A DNA stretch of 64,000 bases from Nitrospira_C sp035252115 (lineage in GTDB: Bacteria > Nitrospirota > Nitrospiria > Nitrospirales > Nitrospiraceae), in NCBI GenBank assembly GCA_035252115.1, contig DATFDJ010000194.1, forward strand, positions 1 to 64,000, in the 5' to 3' direction. Numbering within the stretch: the stretch's first letter is position 1; each line of letters begins with the position of its first letter. A program made the translations under genes and the position numbers. The notes beneath the pieces were generated by a model. That model did no database searches. It saw only the letters and a program-made list of their open reading frames with translations, and had not been told where the DNA came from. Shown here one piece after another: positions 24,833 to 34,589 of this stretch.

Positions 24833-26548
24833 CTACTTTTCGTCGTCCGAAGCGCCACGCTTCCGGCTATGCTTGGCTGCCCGACCCAAACTCTGGTCCG
24901 GCCCTCCCTGTGCCGCATGGTATTCGTCCACATGGCGGCGCTCGGAATCGAGCTGGTGATCGCGAAGGCTCAAGGCAATCTTCCGTTCTTCACGATCGAC
25001 TTTGATGATCTTCGCTGCGACCTCATCCTGCGGTTTGAACTTCTCCTCGAGCTTGGCGTTGGAATCCAGCCCCGCCTCGCTGATGTGGATCAATCCCTCG
25101 AGGCCGCCGTCCAATTCGACAAAAATGCCGAAATCAGCCACTTTCGTGACTTTACCGGCGACGGAATCGCCGACTCGATAGCGACTCGGGATCTCATCAT
25201 CCCAGGGATCGCGAGTGAGCTGCTTATATCCCAGGGACAACCGTTCCTTTTCTTTGTCGATGCGTAAGACGACCGCTTCGACCTTCTGCCCCTTCTTGAA
25301 AAGCTCCGAGGGGTGCTTGATGTGCTTGGTCCATGACATGTCGGAGATATGGATCAAGCCGTCGATGCCCTCATCCAATCCGATGAAGGCACCGAAGTCG
25401 GTCAGGCTCTTCACCTTGCCTTCGATGCGGGTTCCGATCGGATACTTGCCTTCCACCATATCCCAGGGATTGGGTGCGGTCTGTTTCATGCCGAGCGAAA
25501 TCTTCCGGCTGGCCGGATCCACGTTCAGCACCGCCGCCTCCACCTGATCGCCGATCGCCACGACACGGGACGGGTGGCGCACCTCGTGCGTCCAGGACAT
25601 TTCCGAGACATGGACCAAGCCTTCGACACCCGGCTCCAATTCCACGAAGGCGCCGTAATCGGTCAGACTCACAACCTTTCCGCGCACCCGCGTACCGATC
25701 GGATACTTGCCCGCGACGTTCGTCCAGGGATCGGCTGATTTTTGTTTGAGCCCGAGAGAAATTCGGCCGGTCTGCTGATCGTATTTCAGCACCGTGACTT
25801 CGACTCGATCCCCCACGTTGAACATTTCAGACGGATGACCCACCCGTCCCCACGACATGTCGGTGATATGAAGAAGACCGTCGATGCCGCCCAGGTCGAT
25901 GAAGGCGCCGTAGTCGGTGATGTTCTTCACCGTACCCTGGATGAGCTGACCTTCCTTGAGGGTGGCCAGCGTCGTCTGCCGCTTCTTATCCCTTGTCTCC
26001 TCCAGAAGCACGCGCCGGGAGACGACGACATTGCCCCGCCGGTGATTGATCTTGATGATCTTCATCGGAAAGGTCCGTCCGACCAACCCGTCCAGGTCGC
26101 GCACGGGATGCAAATCGATCTGCGAACCGGGTAGGAAGGCCTTCACCCCGATATCCACCATCATGCCGCCTTTGATGCGCGACACCACTTTCCCGTCGAT
26201 GCTTTTTTCTTCCTTGTAGAGTTTTTCCAATTCTTCCCAAATTTTCATCTTGTCGGCTTTTTCTTTGGAAAGAATCAGATTGCCGTCGGCGTCCTCGCAC
26301 TCTTCAATATACACTTGCAGCTTGTCGCCGATCTTGACCTGCTGCAGCTCTTCAGGGCTGAATTGGTCGCTCGGAATCAATCCCTCGGACTTGTAGCCGA
26401 TGTCCACCACGACCTTGTCCTTGGTCAACGCCACGACGCGACCCTCGGTGATGGTGCCTTCCTCGAGATTCTTGAAAGTTTCCTCGTACAGAGCCGCCAA
26501 GGCGGCCCGGTCCATGTGTTGATCACTCGACTTCGAAACCATGTTCAT
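24833..26548 (-). CDS. rpsA: 30S ribosomal protein S1
   Basis: mRNA-binding ribosomal protein made of tandem S1 OB-fold domains. The 571-residue length and six domains fit bacterial S1: domains begin around residues 25 (EGTITEGRVVALTKDKVVVD), 110, 200, 285, 370 and 460, each with GxVxxxxxxGxFVxL patterns and LxHISDMSW in the central ones. The C-terminus is basic (GRAAKHSRKRGASDDEK). Gene order cmk-plsC-rpsA-sppA-HU is a common bacterial arrangement (compare cmk-rpsA-ihfB in E. coli). Confidence 0.97.
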   Translation of the reverse strand: MNMVSKSSDQHMDRAALAALYEETFKNLEEGTITEGRVVALTKDKVVVDIGYKSEGLIPSDQFSPEELQQVKIGDKLQVYIEECEDADGNLILSKEKADKMKIWEELEKLYKEEKSIDGKVVSRIKGGMMVDIGVKAFLPGSQIDLHPVRDLDGLVGRTFPMKIIKINHRRGNVVVSRRVLLEETRDKKRQTTLATLKEGQLIQGTVKNITDYGAFIDLGGIDGLLHITDMSWGRVGHPSEMFNVGDRVEVTVLKYDQQTGRISLGLKQKSADPWTNVAGKYPIGTRVRGKVVSLTDYGAFVELEPGVEGLVHVSEMSWTHEVRHPSRVVAIGDQVEAAVLNVDPASRKISLGMKQTAPNPWDMVEGKYPIGTRIEGKVKSLTDFGAFIGLDEGIDGLIHISDMSWTKHIKHPSELFKKGQKVEAVVLRIDKEKERLSLGYKQLTRDPWDDEIPSRYRVGDSVAGKVTKVADFGIFVELDGGLEGLIHISEAGLDSNAKLEEKFKPQDEVAAKIIKVDREERKIALSLRDHQLDSERRHVDEYHAAQGGPDQSLGRAAKHSRKRGASDDEK

Positions 26549-26604
26549 GGGTCTATCCTACTCTTCCGACGGCTGTCGGGTGCTGATGTGAATGACACCG
26601 GAAC

Positions 26605-27261
26605 TCACTCAGCGTTGCGTGTTCCGGCTGATGCACGATGGCCCGGGGGTTCGACAGCCCCGAGGGCGGCAATCCGCTCCATGACCGTTCGACTGACGTA
26701 TTGATAAAATTTCTTCGTCCCGCGCTCGTCCTCGGGTTGGGGAAACAATAAGGGTTCGCCAAACCGTACGGTCACTGGACGGAACTTCGGCCATGTCGAA
26801 CCGCTTGGCAAGACCTCGAACGTCCCTTCCAAATAGGCCGGCACGACCGGACAACCGGTTTGCGCGACGATCATTCCCAATCCCGGCTTCGCTTCCCGTA
26901 AGCGTCCGCTCAGCGTTCGTCCGCCCTCTGGAAAAATGACGACAACCTTCCCTTCTTTGATCAGCGCAACAGCCCTATGGAACGCCTGGCGATCCAACCG
27001 GCCCAATTTCAACGGAATCCATCCCAGCCACCGGAGGATGCCTTTCATCCCCGGAATCTTGAACAAGTCGCTGCGCCCCACATACCAAGCCCGCCTTTTC
27101 ATCCCGCACCCGAGCAGCGGGATGTCCAGATAGCTCGCATGGTTGGCCGCGATCAGTACACCGCCGCGTTCCGGAACCGAACCCACAACGCGATAGCGAA
27201 AACACATCAGGCCGATGATCCGCGTCAGGACCCACAGAAACCAATACGCGACCGAACTCAC
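26605..27261 (-). CDS. plsC: 1-acyl-sn-glycerol-3-phosphate acyltransferase
   Basis: Makes phosphatidic acid from lysophosphatidic acid at the inner membrane. The 218-residue protein has a hydrophobic N-terminus, the catalytic HX4D motif in NHASYLDIPLLG and the phosphate-binding motif FPEGGRTLSG. It overlaps cmk by four bases and lies upstream of rpsA; plsC between cmk and rpsA is a conserved arrangement. Confidence 0.92.
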   Translation of the reverse strand: MSSVAYWFLWVLTRIIGLMCFRYRVVGSVPERGGVLIAANHASYLDIPLLGCGMKRRAWYVGRSDLFKIPGMKGILRWLGWIPLKLGRLDRQAFHRAVALIKEGKVVVIFPEGGRTLSGRLREAKPGLGMIVAQTGCPVVPAYLEGTFEVLPSGSTWPKFRPVTVRFGEPLLFPQPEDERGTKKFYQYVSRTVMERIAALGAVEPPGHRASAGTRNAE

Positions 27262-27917
27262 AATTTCGCGGCGACGGCGGCCATCATTCGGTCGACCACT
27301 TGGGCCACAGAAAGCCGGGACGTATCGATGTGAAGCGCGTCTTCGGCCGCCACCAACGGGGCGACGGCGCGAGACCGGTCCCGGTTGTCACGGCCGGCCA
27401 TTTCGGTTTCAGTCTGTTCGATAGCCCGTGAATGCCCGGCCGCCACAAGCTCGCGATGACGCCGTTCCGCCCGCACCGTCGCATCGGCCTCCAGGAAAAA
27501 CTTCACCTCTGCTGCCGGGAATACCTTGGTTCCGATATCGCGTCCCTCCGCCACCACGGATCCCCTCTGTCCGATCTGCCGCTGAATCGGCAACAACCAG
27601 GCCCGCACGGCCGGGATTGCAGACACCACGGACGCGGCTGATGAGACGGCCGGAGTCCGCAGCTCTCCGGTGACGTCGTTTCCGTTCAATCGGACGGCCA
27701 CCGCATCATTGTTGAAGTCCATTTCGATTGAGAGCTTGTGAAGCAACTCGGCAACCGCATCCGCCTCTGTCGGATCGAGACCGCTTTGGAGCACTGCCAA
27801 GGCCACGGCCCGATAGAGGGCGCCTGTATCGAGGTACAGAAACTTCAGTCGGGAAGCCAGCAGTCTGGCCACCGTACTCTTGCCGACTCCCGCCGGCCCA
27901 TCGATTGCCACGATCAT
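27258..27917 (-). CDS. cmk: cytidylate kinase
   Basis: Phosphorylates CMP and dCMP. With ATG at 27917 the protein has 219 residues and starts MIVAIDGPAGVGKSTVAR, the usual N-terminus with the P-loop. The LYLDTGALYRAVAL motif, the CMP-binding insert (AEGRDIGTKVFPAAEVKFFL) and the RRHRELVAAG lid are all present. A GTG codon at 27935 in frame adds six residues but has no SD, while GGGGGAA sits about nine bases before the ATG. Confidence 0.93.
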   Translation of the reverse strand: MIVAIDGPAGVGKSTVARLLASRLKFLYLDTGALYRAVALAVLQSGLDPTEADAVAELLHKLSIEMDFNNDAVAVRLNGNDVTGELRTPAVSSAASVVSAIPAVRAWLLPIQRQIGQRGSVVAEGRDIGTKVFPAAEVKFFLEADATVRAERRHRELVAAGHSRAIEQTETEMAGRDNRDRSRAVAPLVAAEDALHIDTSRLSVAQVVDRMMAAVAAKL

Positions 27918-27942
27918 CCTGATCCGTTCCCCCACATTCCGA

Positions 27943-29256
27943 CTAGGCGACGAGGTTAGCCAGCCTGTCGCTGAAGCCGGGAAACGACGTGTCGATACAA
28001 TTCACGTCGTCGATCACCGTCTCATCGGCGCACGTCAATCCGGCAATGGCCACCGACATCGCCACTCGGTGATCACCATGGCTTTGCGAACGAGTTCCAG
28101 TCAATTGCCCATTCTGGTCCGGCCGGCCGAGACCGTGAATGAGCAGACCGTCGAGGTTCTCCGTAATCCGTGCTCCCATCCGCCGCAGCTCCGTGGCCAT
28201 CGTGGCGATACGATCGCTCTCCTTGACGCGCAATTCCTCGGCCCCTGAAATCACAGTCTCACCGTTCGCCACCGCCGCCGCCACGCACAGAACCGGAAAC
28301 TCATCGATCGTTTGCGGGATGAGATCCGCTCCGATCGTCACGCCTCGCAGCGGAGCCGATTTCACTCTGATGTCGGCGACCGGCTCTCCCCCCTCTTCGC
28401 GCCGGTTGAGCAATTGGATGTCGGCTCCCATCCGATTCATCACCTCAACAAGCCCGGTTCTCGTGGGATTGATCCCGACTCCTTGAATCGTGACGTCCGA
28501 TTCCGGAATGATGCTGGCGCCCACGATGAAAAAGGCGGCGGCCGACAGATCTCCCGGCACAGTCAACAGCGGCTTCGCCGTCCAGCCGATCGAAGGCCTC
28601 CCTTCCATGGACAGAATTGCGCCTTCCCGCTTCAGCGGTAAGCCGTAAGATTGAAAGAGCCGCTCCGTGTGGTCTCGTGACAGCCTCGGTTCCGAGATTC
28701 TGGTCGTGCCGTTCGCAAACAAGGCGGCGAACAAGAGCGCAGATTTGACCTGCGCGCTTGCCACAGGCGACGCGTAGTCGATCCCACGCAACATCGTCCC
28801 GGTGACGGCCAGCGGAGCCAACTCGCCTCCCTTCCGACCGGAAATCGCCGCGCCCATCTCGCGCAGCGGCTTCACGATTCTTCCCATTGGACGGCGACGA
28901 ATGGACCCATCGCCGGTCAACACCGTAAAATAATCCTGCCCGGCCAGCAGACCGGTCAACAGGCGAATGCCCGTCCCGGAATTCCCACAATCGATGACCC
29001 CGTTCGGTTCGGTTAAGCCCCACAGCCCCTTTCCATGTATCCGCAACTCGTGTTCCGTTTCATCGATCGTCACCCCCAGCGAGCGAAGCGCCCGCATCGT
29101 ATTGAGACAATCTTCTCCGCGACAATAGCCGCGAACAGTCCCGATCCCCTCGCTCAGGGATGTCATGATGATGACCCGATGGGTCATCGATTTGTCGCCC
29201 GGCACGGAGAGCGTTCCGCGCAACGGGTTTCCCGGTTTAATCGTGAGCGAGGCCAT
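27943..29256 (-). CDS. aroA: 3-phosphoshikimate 1-carboxyvinyltransferase (EPSP synthase)
   Basis: Makes EPSP from shikimate 3-phosphate and PEP. The 437-residue protein shows the class signatures: substrate entry PGDKSMTHRVIIM, the PEP/glyphosate region DCGNSGTGIRLLTGLL, RRPMGRIVKPL and the C-terminal GDHRVAMSVAIAG. The LLAGQDYFTVLTGDGSIRRRPM segment follows the usual spacing. It is packed three bases after tyrA in the aromatic run. Confidence 0.96.
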   Translation of the reverse strand: MASLTIKPGNPLRGTLSVPGDKSMTHRVIIMTSLSEGIGTVRGYCRGEDCLNTMRALRSLGVTIDETEHELRIHGKGLWGLTEPNGVIDCGNSGTGIRLLTGLLAGQDYFTVLTGDGSIRRRPMGRIVKPLREMGAAISGRKGGELAPLAVTGTMLRGIDYASPVASAQVKSALLFAALFANGTTRISEPRLSRDHTERLFQSYGLPLKREGAILSMEGRPSIGWTAKPLLTVPGDLSAAAFFIVGASIIPESDVTIQGVGINPTRTGLVEVMNRMGADIQLLNRREEGGEPVADIRVKSAPLRGVTIGADLIPQTIDEFPVLCVAAAVANGETVISGAEELRVKESDRIATMATELRRMGARITENLDGLLIHGLGRPDQNGQLTGTRSQSHGDHRVAMSVAIAGLTCADETVIDDVNCIDTSFPGFSDRLANLVA

Positions 29257-29259
29257 GCG

Positions 29260-30147
29260 TCATGCCGATCCTGAGCGGGAGGGAAACTGTTCCCGTTCCT
29301 GCTTCGCTCGCTCCAATTCCTTTTCGATTCCCGCTGCATCACCCGCCAGGATCAACTTCTTCATGTTTCCAAGCGAGCGTTCGTACGCTTCGATGAAGCG
29401 CACGATGTTGTCACGATTCCACAAAAAAATGTCGCGCCACATTTCCGGCGAACTGGCGGCAATTCTTGTCGTATCACGCAAGCCTCCGCCCGAATGGCCG
29501 GGAAGGTCCAACGAAGGCACCTCGCGTTTGATGTCCATGAGCGCGTTGATCAGCGTAAAGGCGACCACGTGAGGCAAATGACTCACTGCCCCCAGGATCT
29601 TGTCGTGCAGATACGGCTCCATTTCGAGAACCACCGATCCCGTCTCCTGCCACATGACGGTCACGTGCTCGAGCGCCCGACGATCGGTCTTGGCGGTCGG
29701 CGTGATGATGCAGCGCGCCCCGACAAAGAGTTGATCGGACCCCGCGGCTACGCCGGTTTTTTCCTTGCCGGCGATGGGATGGGCTCCGACGAAGTGCACC
29801 CCGGGCGGCATGGCGGCTTCAGCCTGCTCCACGAGCCGTCCCTTCACGCTCCCGACGTCGGTCACAATGGTCCCCGGTTTAAGAGAGGACGCCCAGGCCT
29901 TGAGATGCCGCTCGTAAGTATCCACCGGCGTTGCCAACACAATAAGGTCGGCATCCTGAACTCCTTCCCGGGGATCGGACACGTACCGGTCGATCGCACC
30001 GAGCTCGACCGCAGTCCTCAGATTCTCAATGCGTCGCCCGACGCCGACGACGCTGGCGGCCAGGCCCTTTCGCCGGAGAATCATGCCGAGCGATCCGCCG
30101 ATCAACCCAACGCCGATAATAGCGACCTGAGAGAAGCGTGTGGCCAT
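29260..30147 (-). CDS. tyrA: prephenate dehydrogenase
   Basis: Oxidatively decarboxylates prephenate for tyrosine synthesis. The 295-residue protein has the NAD(P)-binding motif IIGVGLIGGSLGMILRRKG, the catalytic-region motif FVGAHPIAGKEKTGVAAGSD and VSHLPHVVAFTLINAL with the conserved His residues. No chorismate mutase or ACT domain is fused; chorismate mutase is supplied by pheA in the same run. Length is normal for the monofunctional type. Confidence 0.94.
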   Translation of the reverse strand: MATRFSQVAIIGVGLIGGSLGMILRRKGLAASVVGVGRRIENLRTAVELGAIDRYVSDPREGVQDADLIVLATPVDTYERHLKAWASSLKPGTIVTDVGSVKGRLVEQAEAAMPPGVHFVGAHPIAGKEKTGVAAGSDQLFVGARCIITPTAKTDRRALEHVTVMWQETGSVVLEMEPYLHDKILGAVSHLPHVVAFTLINALMDIKREVPSLDLPGHSGGGLRDTTRIAASSPEMWRDIFLWNRDNIVRFIEAYERSLGNMKKLILAGDAAGIEKELERAKQEREQFPSRSGSA

Positions 30148-30185
30148 GGTGGATCAACAGGAGAGCCGGGAATCTCCACATCGCA

Positions 30186-31199
30186 TTAGATTTCTCTCCC
30201 CACGGCCACGGCGATCTTTCGCATGTCGTGCATGAGTTCCTTGAACTTGGTCGGCTTGATCGATTCTTCCCCGTCACACAAGGCGCATTCGGGATTCGAA
30301 TGGACCTCGATCAAAATGCCGTCCGCGCCGGCGGCCACGGCCGCCTTGGACATGGGGGCGACGAGGTTCCATTTCCCCGTGGCATGGCTGGGATCCACGA
30401 TTACCGGCAGGTGCGACAATTCCTTCAGCGTCGGGATGGCCGCCAAGTCGAGCGTGTTGCGGTACTGCGTTTCGAATGTCCGAATGCCCCGCTCGCACAG
30501 CATCACGTTGCGATTCCCGCGGGACATGATGTACTCCGCGGACAGGAGAAACTCCTTGATCGTCGCCGACAATCCGCGCTTCAACAGGACCGGCTTATCG
30601 TAAGCGCCCACTTCCTTGAGCAACTCGAAGTTCTGCATGTTCCGCGCGCCGATCTGAATGATGTCGGCCTTTTCGAGAAAGAGCTCGATGTCGCGCGTGT
30701 CGAGAATCTCGCTCACCACGGGCAGCCCGGTCTGCTTTTTCGCTTCGATGAGATAATCGAGTCCTTCACGTCCGAGTCCCTGGAAGGAATACGGCGATGT
30801 ACGGGGCTTATAGGCGCCGCCTCGCAACACGCTGGCCCCCGCGGCTTTGACTTCATGAGCAATGCCGACGGTCAGTTCCAGCCGTTCGACGGCGCAAGGT
30901 CCGGCCATGATGGCCAGCTTATTGCCGCCGATCTTCACTCCTCCGACGTCGATGATGGTTCCTTCTTTCTTGAACTCTCGGCTGACCAGCTTCCAGGGAG
31001 CCAGAATGGGGAGAACGCTTTCGACACCAGGCAAGGCCGTCAGCGGCTGATTCTGAAGGATCCGGTCGTCTCCGATCACGCCGATGATCGTGCGCTCCTG
31101 GCCGGTCGACAGTTGCGATTTCAGCCCCAATTCGCGCAACCGATCAACGATGTGATCGACCTCCCGTTCGGTGGCATCCGGTCTCAACACGATGATCAT
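30186..31199 (-). CDS. aroF: 3-deoxy-7-phosphoheptulonate synthase (DAHP synthase)
   Basis: First step of the shikimate pathway (PEP plus erythrose 4-phosphate). The 337-residue protein has an N-terminal ACT-like regulatory domain of about 70 residues (MIIVLRPDATEREVDHIVDRL) followed by the KDO8P/DAHP synthase barrel: MAGPCAVERLELTVG, LRGGAYKPRTSPYSFQGLG, IQIGARNMQNFELL and VDPSHATGKW. The layout matches the Thermotoga-type enzyme where the small domain senses tyrosine or phenylalanine; that sensing is an inference here. Confidence 0.94.
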   Translation of the reverse strand: MIIVLRPDATEREVDHIVDRLRELGLKSQLSTGQERTIIGVIGDDRILQNQPLTALPGVESVLPILAPWKLVSREFKKEGTIIDVGGVKIGGNKLAIMAGPCAVERLELTVGIAHEVKAAGASVLRGGAYKPRTSPYSFQGLGREGLDYLIEAKKQTGLPVVSEILDTRDIELFLEKADIIQIGARNMQNFELLKEVGAYDKPVLLKRGLSATIKEFLLSAEYIMSRGNRNVMLCERGIRTFETQYRNTLDLAAIPTLKELSHLPVIVDPSHATGKWNLVAPMSKAAVAAGADGILIEVHSNPECALCDGEESIKPTKFKELMHDMRKIAVAVGREI

Positions 31200-31217
31200 A
31201 ATTCCCTCATCTGTTCA

Positions 31218-32300
31218 TCAACCTGCCTGCAGAACCCGTCCGAGCGCGGCCAGGAATGCCTCGTTTTCCTCTCGCTGTCCGATCGTCACACGCACCATCC
31301 GTCCTTCGATGTGACGGACGATGACGCCGTGACGAAGCAGCGCTTCGAACACGAATCGACCGTCGCGCCCGATATCCAGATACACGAAATTGGCTTCGCT
31401 CGGAATCGGCATGAATCCCAATTTCTTCAATCCTCCGATCATTTGTTCCATCCCGGCCTGGTTGACGGCCCGGCTCCTCGCCACATGCTCGTCGTCGTGC
31501 ATCGCGGCGAGAGCCGCCCGCTGCGCCATGCTGTTGGCGTTGAATGGAGGCCTCACACGATTCAAGAAATTGACAATCTCGGGCGTCGTCACGCCGTATC
31601 CGATGCGCAGTCCGGCCAAGCCGTAAATCTTCGAGAACGTCCGCAACACGATGACCGGACGTCCTTGCCGAACGTAGGCGAGCGAATCAGGAAAGTCCGC
31701 ACTTCTCACATACTCGAAATAGGCTTCGTCGAAGACGACGAGGACATGCTCGGGCACTCGTGCCAGCAGCCTGTCCACCTCCTCCGCCGAGACCATCGTT
31801 CCGGTGGGATTGTTCGGGTTGCAGAGAAACACGAGCCTGGTGCGATCGGTGATCGCCTCAGCCATCGCCGGCACATCGTGACGCCACTGCGTCAACGGCA
31901 CCGTGACGGCTTTTCCATGCGCCGCCGTCACTTCCATCTTGTAAATGACAAAGGTGTGGTCCGCCATGACCGCTTCGTCGCCCGGGGCCAGAAACGTGCG
32001 CGCCAGCAGTCCCAGAATCTCGTCGGAGCCGTTTCCGAGGACGATATGGTCGGGCGTGACTTTCCACCGGTCCGCCAAGGCCTCGCGCAGCCGGGATGCG
32101 CCGCCGTCGGGATACCGATGCAACGTGGCTGCCACCTCGTGCAGCACGGCCAGAGCTTTGGGAGAAGGCCCCAGAGCGTTTTCGTTGGATGCCAACTTGA
32201 TGACCTGCGACAGACCGAGCTCTCGCTGCAATTCTTCAATGGGCTTTCCGGGGACGTAAGGACTCAGCGAAGCGATATCGGGATGGACGTGAAGTGTCAT
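31218..32300 (-). CDS. hisC: histidinol-phosphate/aromatic aminotransferase
   Basis: A 360-residue PLP-dependent class I/II aminotransferase of the HisC family: LASNENALGPSPKAL, GNGSDEILGLLARTF, NPNNPTGT, VVFDEAYFEYV and the PLP-lysine region LRTFSKIYGLAGLRIGYG. It lies between pheA and aroF with no histidine genes nearby. That position suggests that it transaminates phenylpyruvate, hydroxyphenylpyruvate or prephenate, as several HisC paralogues do; sequence alone cannot separate the two roles. Confidence 0.9.
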   Translation of the reverse strand: MTLHVHPDIASLSPYVPGKPIEELQRELGLSQVIKLASNENALGPSPKALAVLHEVAATLHRYPDGGASRLREALADRWKVTPDHIVLGNGSDEILGLLARTFLAPGDEAVMADHTFVIYKMEVTAAHGKAVTVPLTQWRHDVPAMAEAITDRTRLVFLCNPNNPTGTMVSAEEVDRLLARVPEHVLVVFDEAYFEYVRSADFPDSLAYVRQGRPVIVLRTFSKIYGLAGLRIGYGVTTPEIVNFLNRVRPPFNANSMAQRAALAAMHDDEHVARSRAVNQAGMEQMIGGLKKLGFMPIPSEANFVYLDIGRDGRFVFEALLRHGVIVRHIEGRMVRVTIGQREENEAFLAALGRVLQAG

Positions 32301-32304
32301 GGCA

Positions 32305-33381
32305 TTAACTGTGGGCCGGGTAGGAACCGAGGACCTTCATGAAGAGACAACGGCTGGAAATTTCTTCAAGCGCTTTCTTCACCCGTTCTTCTTCGATATG
32401 GCCTTCGATATCGACGAAGAAAATGTATTCCCAGGCCTTCCGCCGCGACGGGCGGGACTCGATCTTCGTCATGCTCAGGCCATGCGAGGCAAAGGGCCGA
32501 AGCAACTCGTACAATGCGCCGACCTTGTCTTTGATCGACAGCATGAGAGACGTCTTATCCTTTCCCGTCCGCTCCGGCGGCTTCTGTGACAGGACAAGGA
32601 ACCGGGTGTAGTTATTGAGATTGTCCTCAATCCTGGACTTGATGACTTTGAGTCCGTAGAGCTGTGCCGCAACTTCCGACGCAATGGCGGCGATCGAGGG
32701 ATCGTCAAGGCAGAGTTCGGCGGCGCGAGCCGTACTTGCGACTTCGGATACCAGGACATGAGGCATATTGTTCTCGAGCCAATTGCGGCACTGGGCGATC
32801 GCATGGGGATGCGAACAGATTTTCTTCACCTCTTCAACAATGCCCGACTTCGACAAGAGGTGATGAGAAACCTCCTGCAATACCTCTCCGTAAATCAGAA
32901 GATTCGAATCGATAAACATATCCAATGTATGGTTGACGACCCCCTCCGTCGTATTCTCGATCGGCACGACGCCGAAGTTCGCCCCCCCCCGCTCTACTTC
33001 GCTGAAGACCTCCTTAATGCTGTTGACCGGGACATAGTGGGCCGATGAGCCGAATTTTTGCATGCAGGCCATGTGGGTAAAGGTGGCTCTCGGTCCGAGG
33101 TAGGCCACCCGTTGAGGACCTTCCAGCGAGAGCGACGCCGACATGATTTCCCGATAGACGGGGCGAATCGCTTCCGAGGGAAAGGGGCCGGAATTCTGCT
33201 TCACCAACCGTTCGATGATGGCCGCCTCCCGGGCCGGCGTGTGCAGATTGGCCTCGGCGTCCTTCTGTTTCTTCAGCTTCCCAATCTCAATGACGCTTTT
33301 GGAACGCTCATTGAGAAGCTGAAGAATCTCATCGTCGATTCGGTCGATTTCCTTCCGGTAGTCGGAGAGCTCTCCGGGCAT
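32305..33381 (-). CDS. pheA: chorismate mutase/prephenate dehydratase (P-protein)
   Basis: Bifunctional enzyme making phenylpyruvate. With ATG at 33381 (purine-rich GAGAGGGGG upstream) the protein has 358 residues. Residues 1-90 are an AroQ chorismate mutase (YRKEIDRIDDEILQLLNERSK, then AREAAIIERL). The dehydratase domain follows (VAYLGPRATFTHMACMQKFG, VVPIENTTEGVVNHTLDMF and DNLNNYTRFLVL). The C-terminal ACT domain (SLMLSIKDKVGALYELLRPFA ... ESRPSRRKAWEYIFFVDIEG) carries the phenylalanine-binding ESRP motif, so feedback inhibition is expected. It is the first gene of the aromatic run. Confidence 0.95.
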   Translation of the reverse strand: MPGELSDYRKEIDRIDDEILQLLNERSKSVIEIGKLKKQKDAEANLHTPAREAAIIERLVKQNSGPFPSEAIRPVYREIMSASLSLEGPQRVAYLGPRATFTHMACMQKFGSSAHYVPVNSIKEVFSEVERGGANFGVVPIENTTEGVVNHTLDMFIDSNLLIYGEVLQEVSHHLLSKSGIVEEVKKICSHPHAIAQCRNWLENNMPHVLVSEVASTARAAELCLDDPSIAAIASEVAAQLYGLKVIKSRIEDNLNNYTRFLVLSQKPPERTGKDKTSLMLSIKDKVGALYELLRPFASHGLSMTKIESRPSRRKAWEYIFFVDIEGHIEEERVKKALEEISSRCLFMKVLGSYPAHS

Positions 33382-33565
33382 GAACGGCCCCCTCTCCGCC
33401 CGCGCCTCATGAGTTGGACGAGCGTCCAGAGGCAGGTCGAGCGTGAGCAAGAGAAGAATGATACAGGAAGCATTTCCAGGAAATCAAGGAGACGCTTGGA
33501 CTTTCAGGAGCTTGTATGAGTTCCGCCGAGGACCGGAGCCGTACAAACCTCGTAATTGAGAACGG

Positions 33566-34570
33566 TCAATAGAGGAGCCCGTGCGGACGCTTGAAATGCT
33601 GCGAAGCCTCCCGTGTGACCTGACGGCCCCGCCCCGTTCGTTCCAGGTATCCGGCCTGGATCAGATACGGCTCATGCACGTCTTCGAGAGTCCCTTTATC
33701 TTCTTGAACCGCCGCGGCAAGCGATTCGACGCCAACCGGCCCACCCCCGAACCTTTCGATGATCGTCAGCAGGATCTTGCGGTCCATCTCATCCAACCCC
33801 GCTTCATCCACTCCGAGCCAAGCCAAGGCATCCTGAGCGACCGATTGTGTGATCTTGCCTTGCGCTTTGACCTGCGCATAGTCCCTCACGCGCTTCACAA
33901 GTCGATTTACGATTCTCGGTGTCCCCCGAGCACGGCGGGCGATTTCTTCCGCCCCGGCCGGCTCGATGGCAATTTGCAGGAGAGAAGCAGACCTCGTGAC
34001 GATGATTTGAAGCTCGGGAGGAGTATAGAATTCCAGCCGGTAGACCAGACCGAAGCGGTCGCGCAATGGCGAAGTCAACGCACCCGCCCTCGTCGTGGCT
34101 CCGACGAGCGTAAACCGAGGCAAATCCAGCTTGACTGTCCTTGCGGCGGGGCCCTGTCCGACAACCAAGTCCAATTGGAAATCTTCCATGGCAGGGTAGA
34201 GCGCTTCTTCCACCGAAGCCGGGAGGCGATGAATCTCATCGATGAAGAGGACGTCTCGTTCCTCCAGATTCGTCAAGATCGCGGCCAAGTCTCCCGCATG
34301 CGATAGAACCAACCCGGACGTCGCACGGAGGGTTCCTCCCATTTCGCGCGCAATGATGTGCGCAATCGTCGTCTTGCCCAAGCCGGGAGGGCCGTAGAAA
34401 ATCGTATGATCCAGGGTTTCCTGCCGCCGTTTCGCCGCTTCGATGCAGACGCGCAACGAATTCTTCATGCGGTCTTGACCGACGTAGGCATCCAACGTCT
34501 GGGGCCGGAGAATATTCTCCAGGTTCCGTTCTTCGTCGGTCAGTTGAGGACTCACCATTCGTGGCGCCAT
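33566..34570 (-). CDS. ruvB: Holliday junction branch migration helicase RuvB
   Basis: AAA+ motor of the RuvAB branch migration complex. The 334-residue protein has the N-terminal LRPQTLDAYVGQDRMKNSL, Walker A GPPGLGKTTIAHIIA, Walker B FIDEIHRLP, sensor TLVGATTRAGALTSPLRDRFG and the C-terminal winged helix. All signatures are intact. It is separated from ruvA by a secreted Cys-repeat protein gene, which is not the usual order. Confidence 0.97.
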   Translation of the reverse strand: MAPRMVSPQLTDEERNLENILRPQTLDAYVGQDRMKNSLRVCIEAAKRRQETLDHTIFYGPPGLGKTTIAHIIAREMGGTLRATSGLVLSHAGDLAAILTNLEERDVLFIDEIHRLPASVEEALYPAMEDFQLDLVVGQGPAARTVKLDLPRFTLVGATTRAGALTSPLRDRFGLVYRLEFYTPPELQIIVTRSASLLQIAIEPAGAEEIARRARGTPRIVNRLVKRVRDYAQVKAQGKITQSVAQDALAWLGVDEAGLDEMDRKILLTIIERFGGGPVGVESLAAAVQEDKGTLEDVHEPYLIQAGYLERTGRGRQVTREASQHFKRPHGLLY

Positions 34571-34589
34571 GGATGGCTCTGGGTTGCCG

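Noticed and set aside
27918..27935. GTG start for cmk at 27935
   Set aside because: No SD; the ATG at 27917 gives the conserved N-terminus and has a purine-rich SD-like sequence.
30138..32342. 734-codon open frame on the plus strand
   Set aside because: It lies antisense to aroF and hisC, whose products are clear enzymes; the frame has shadow-type composition (many His, Arg, Asp) and no start signal.
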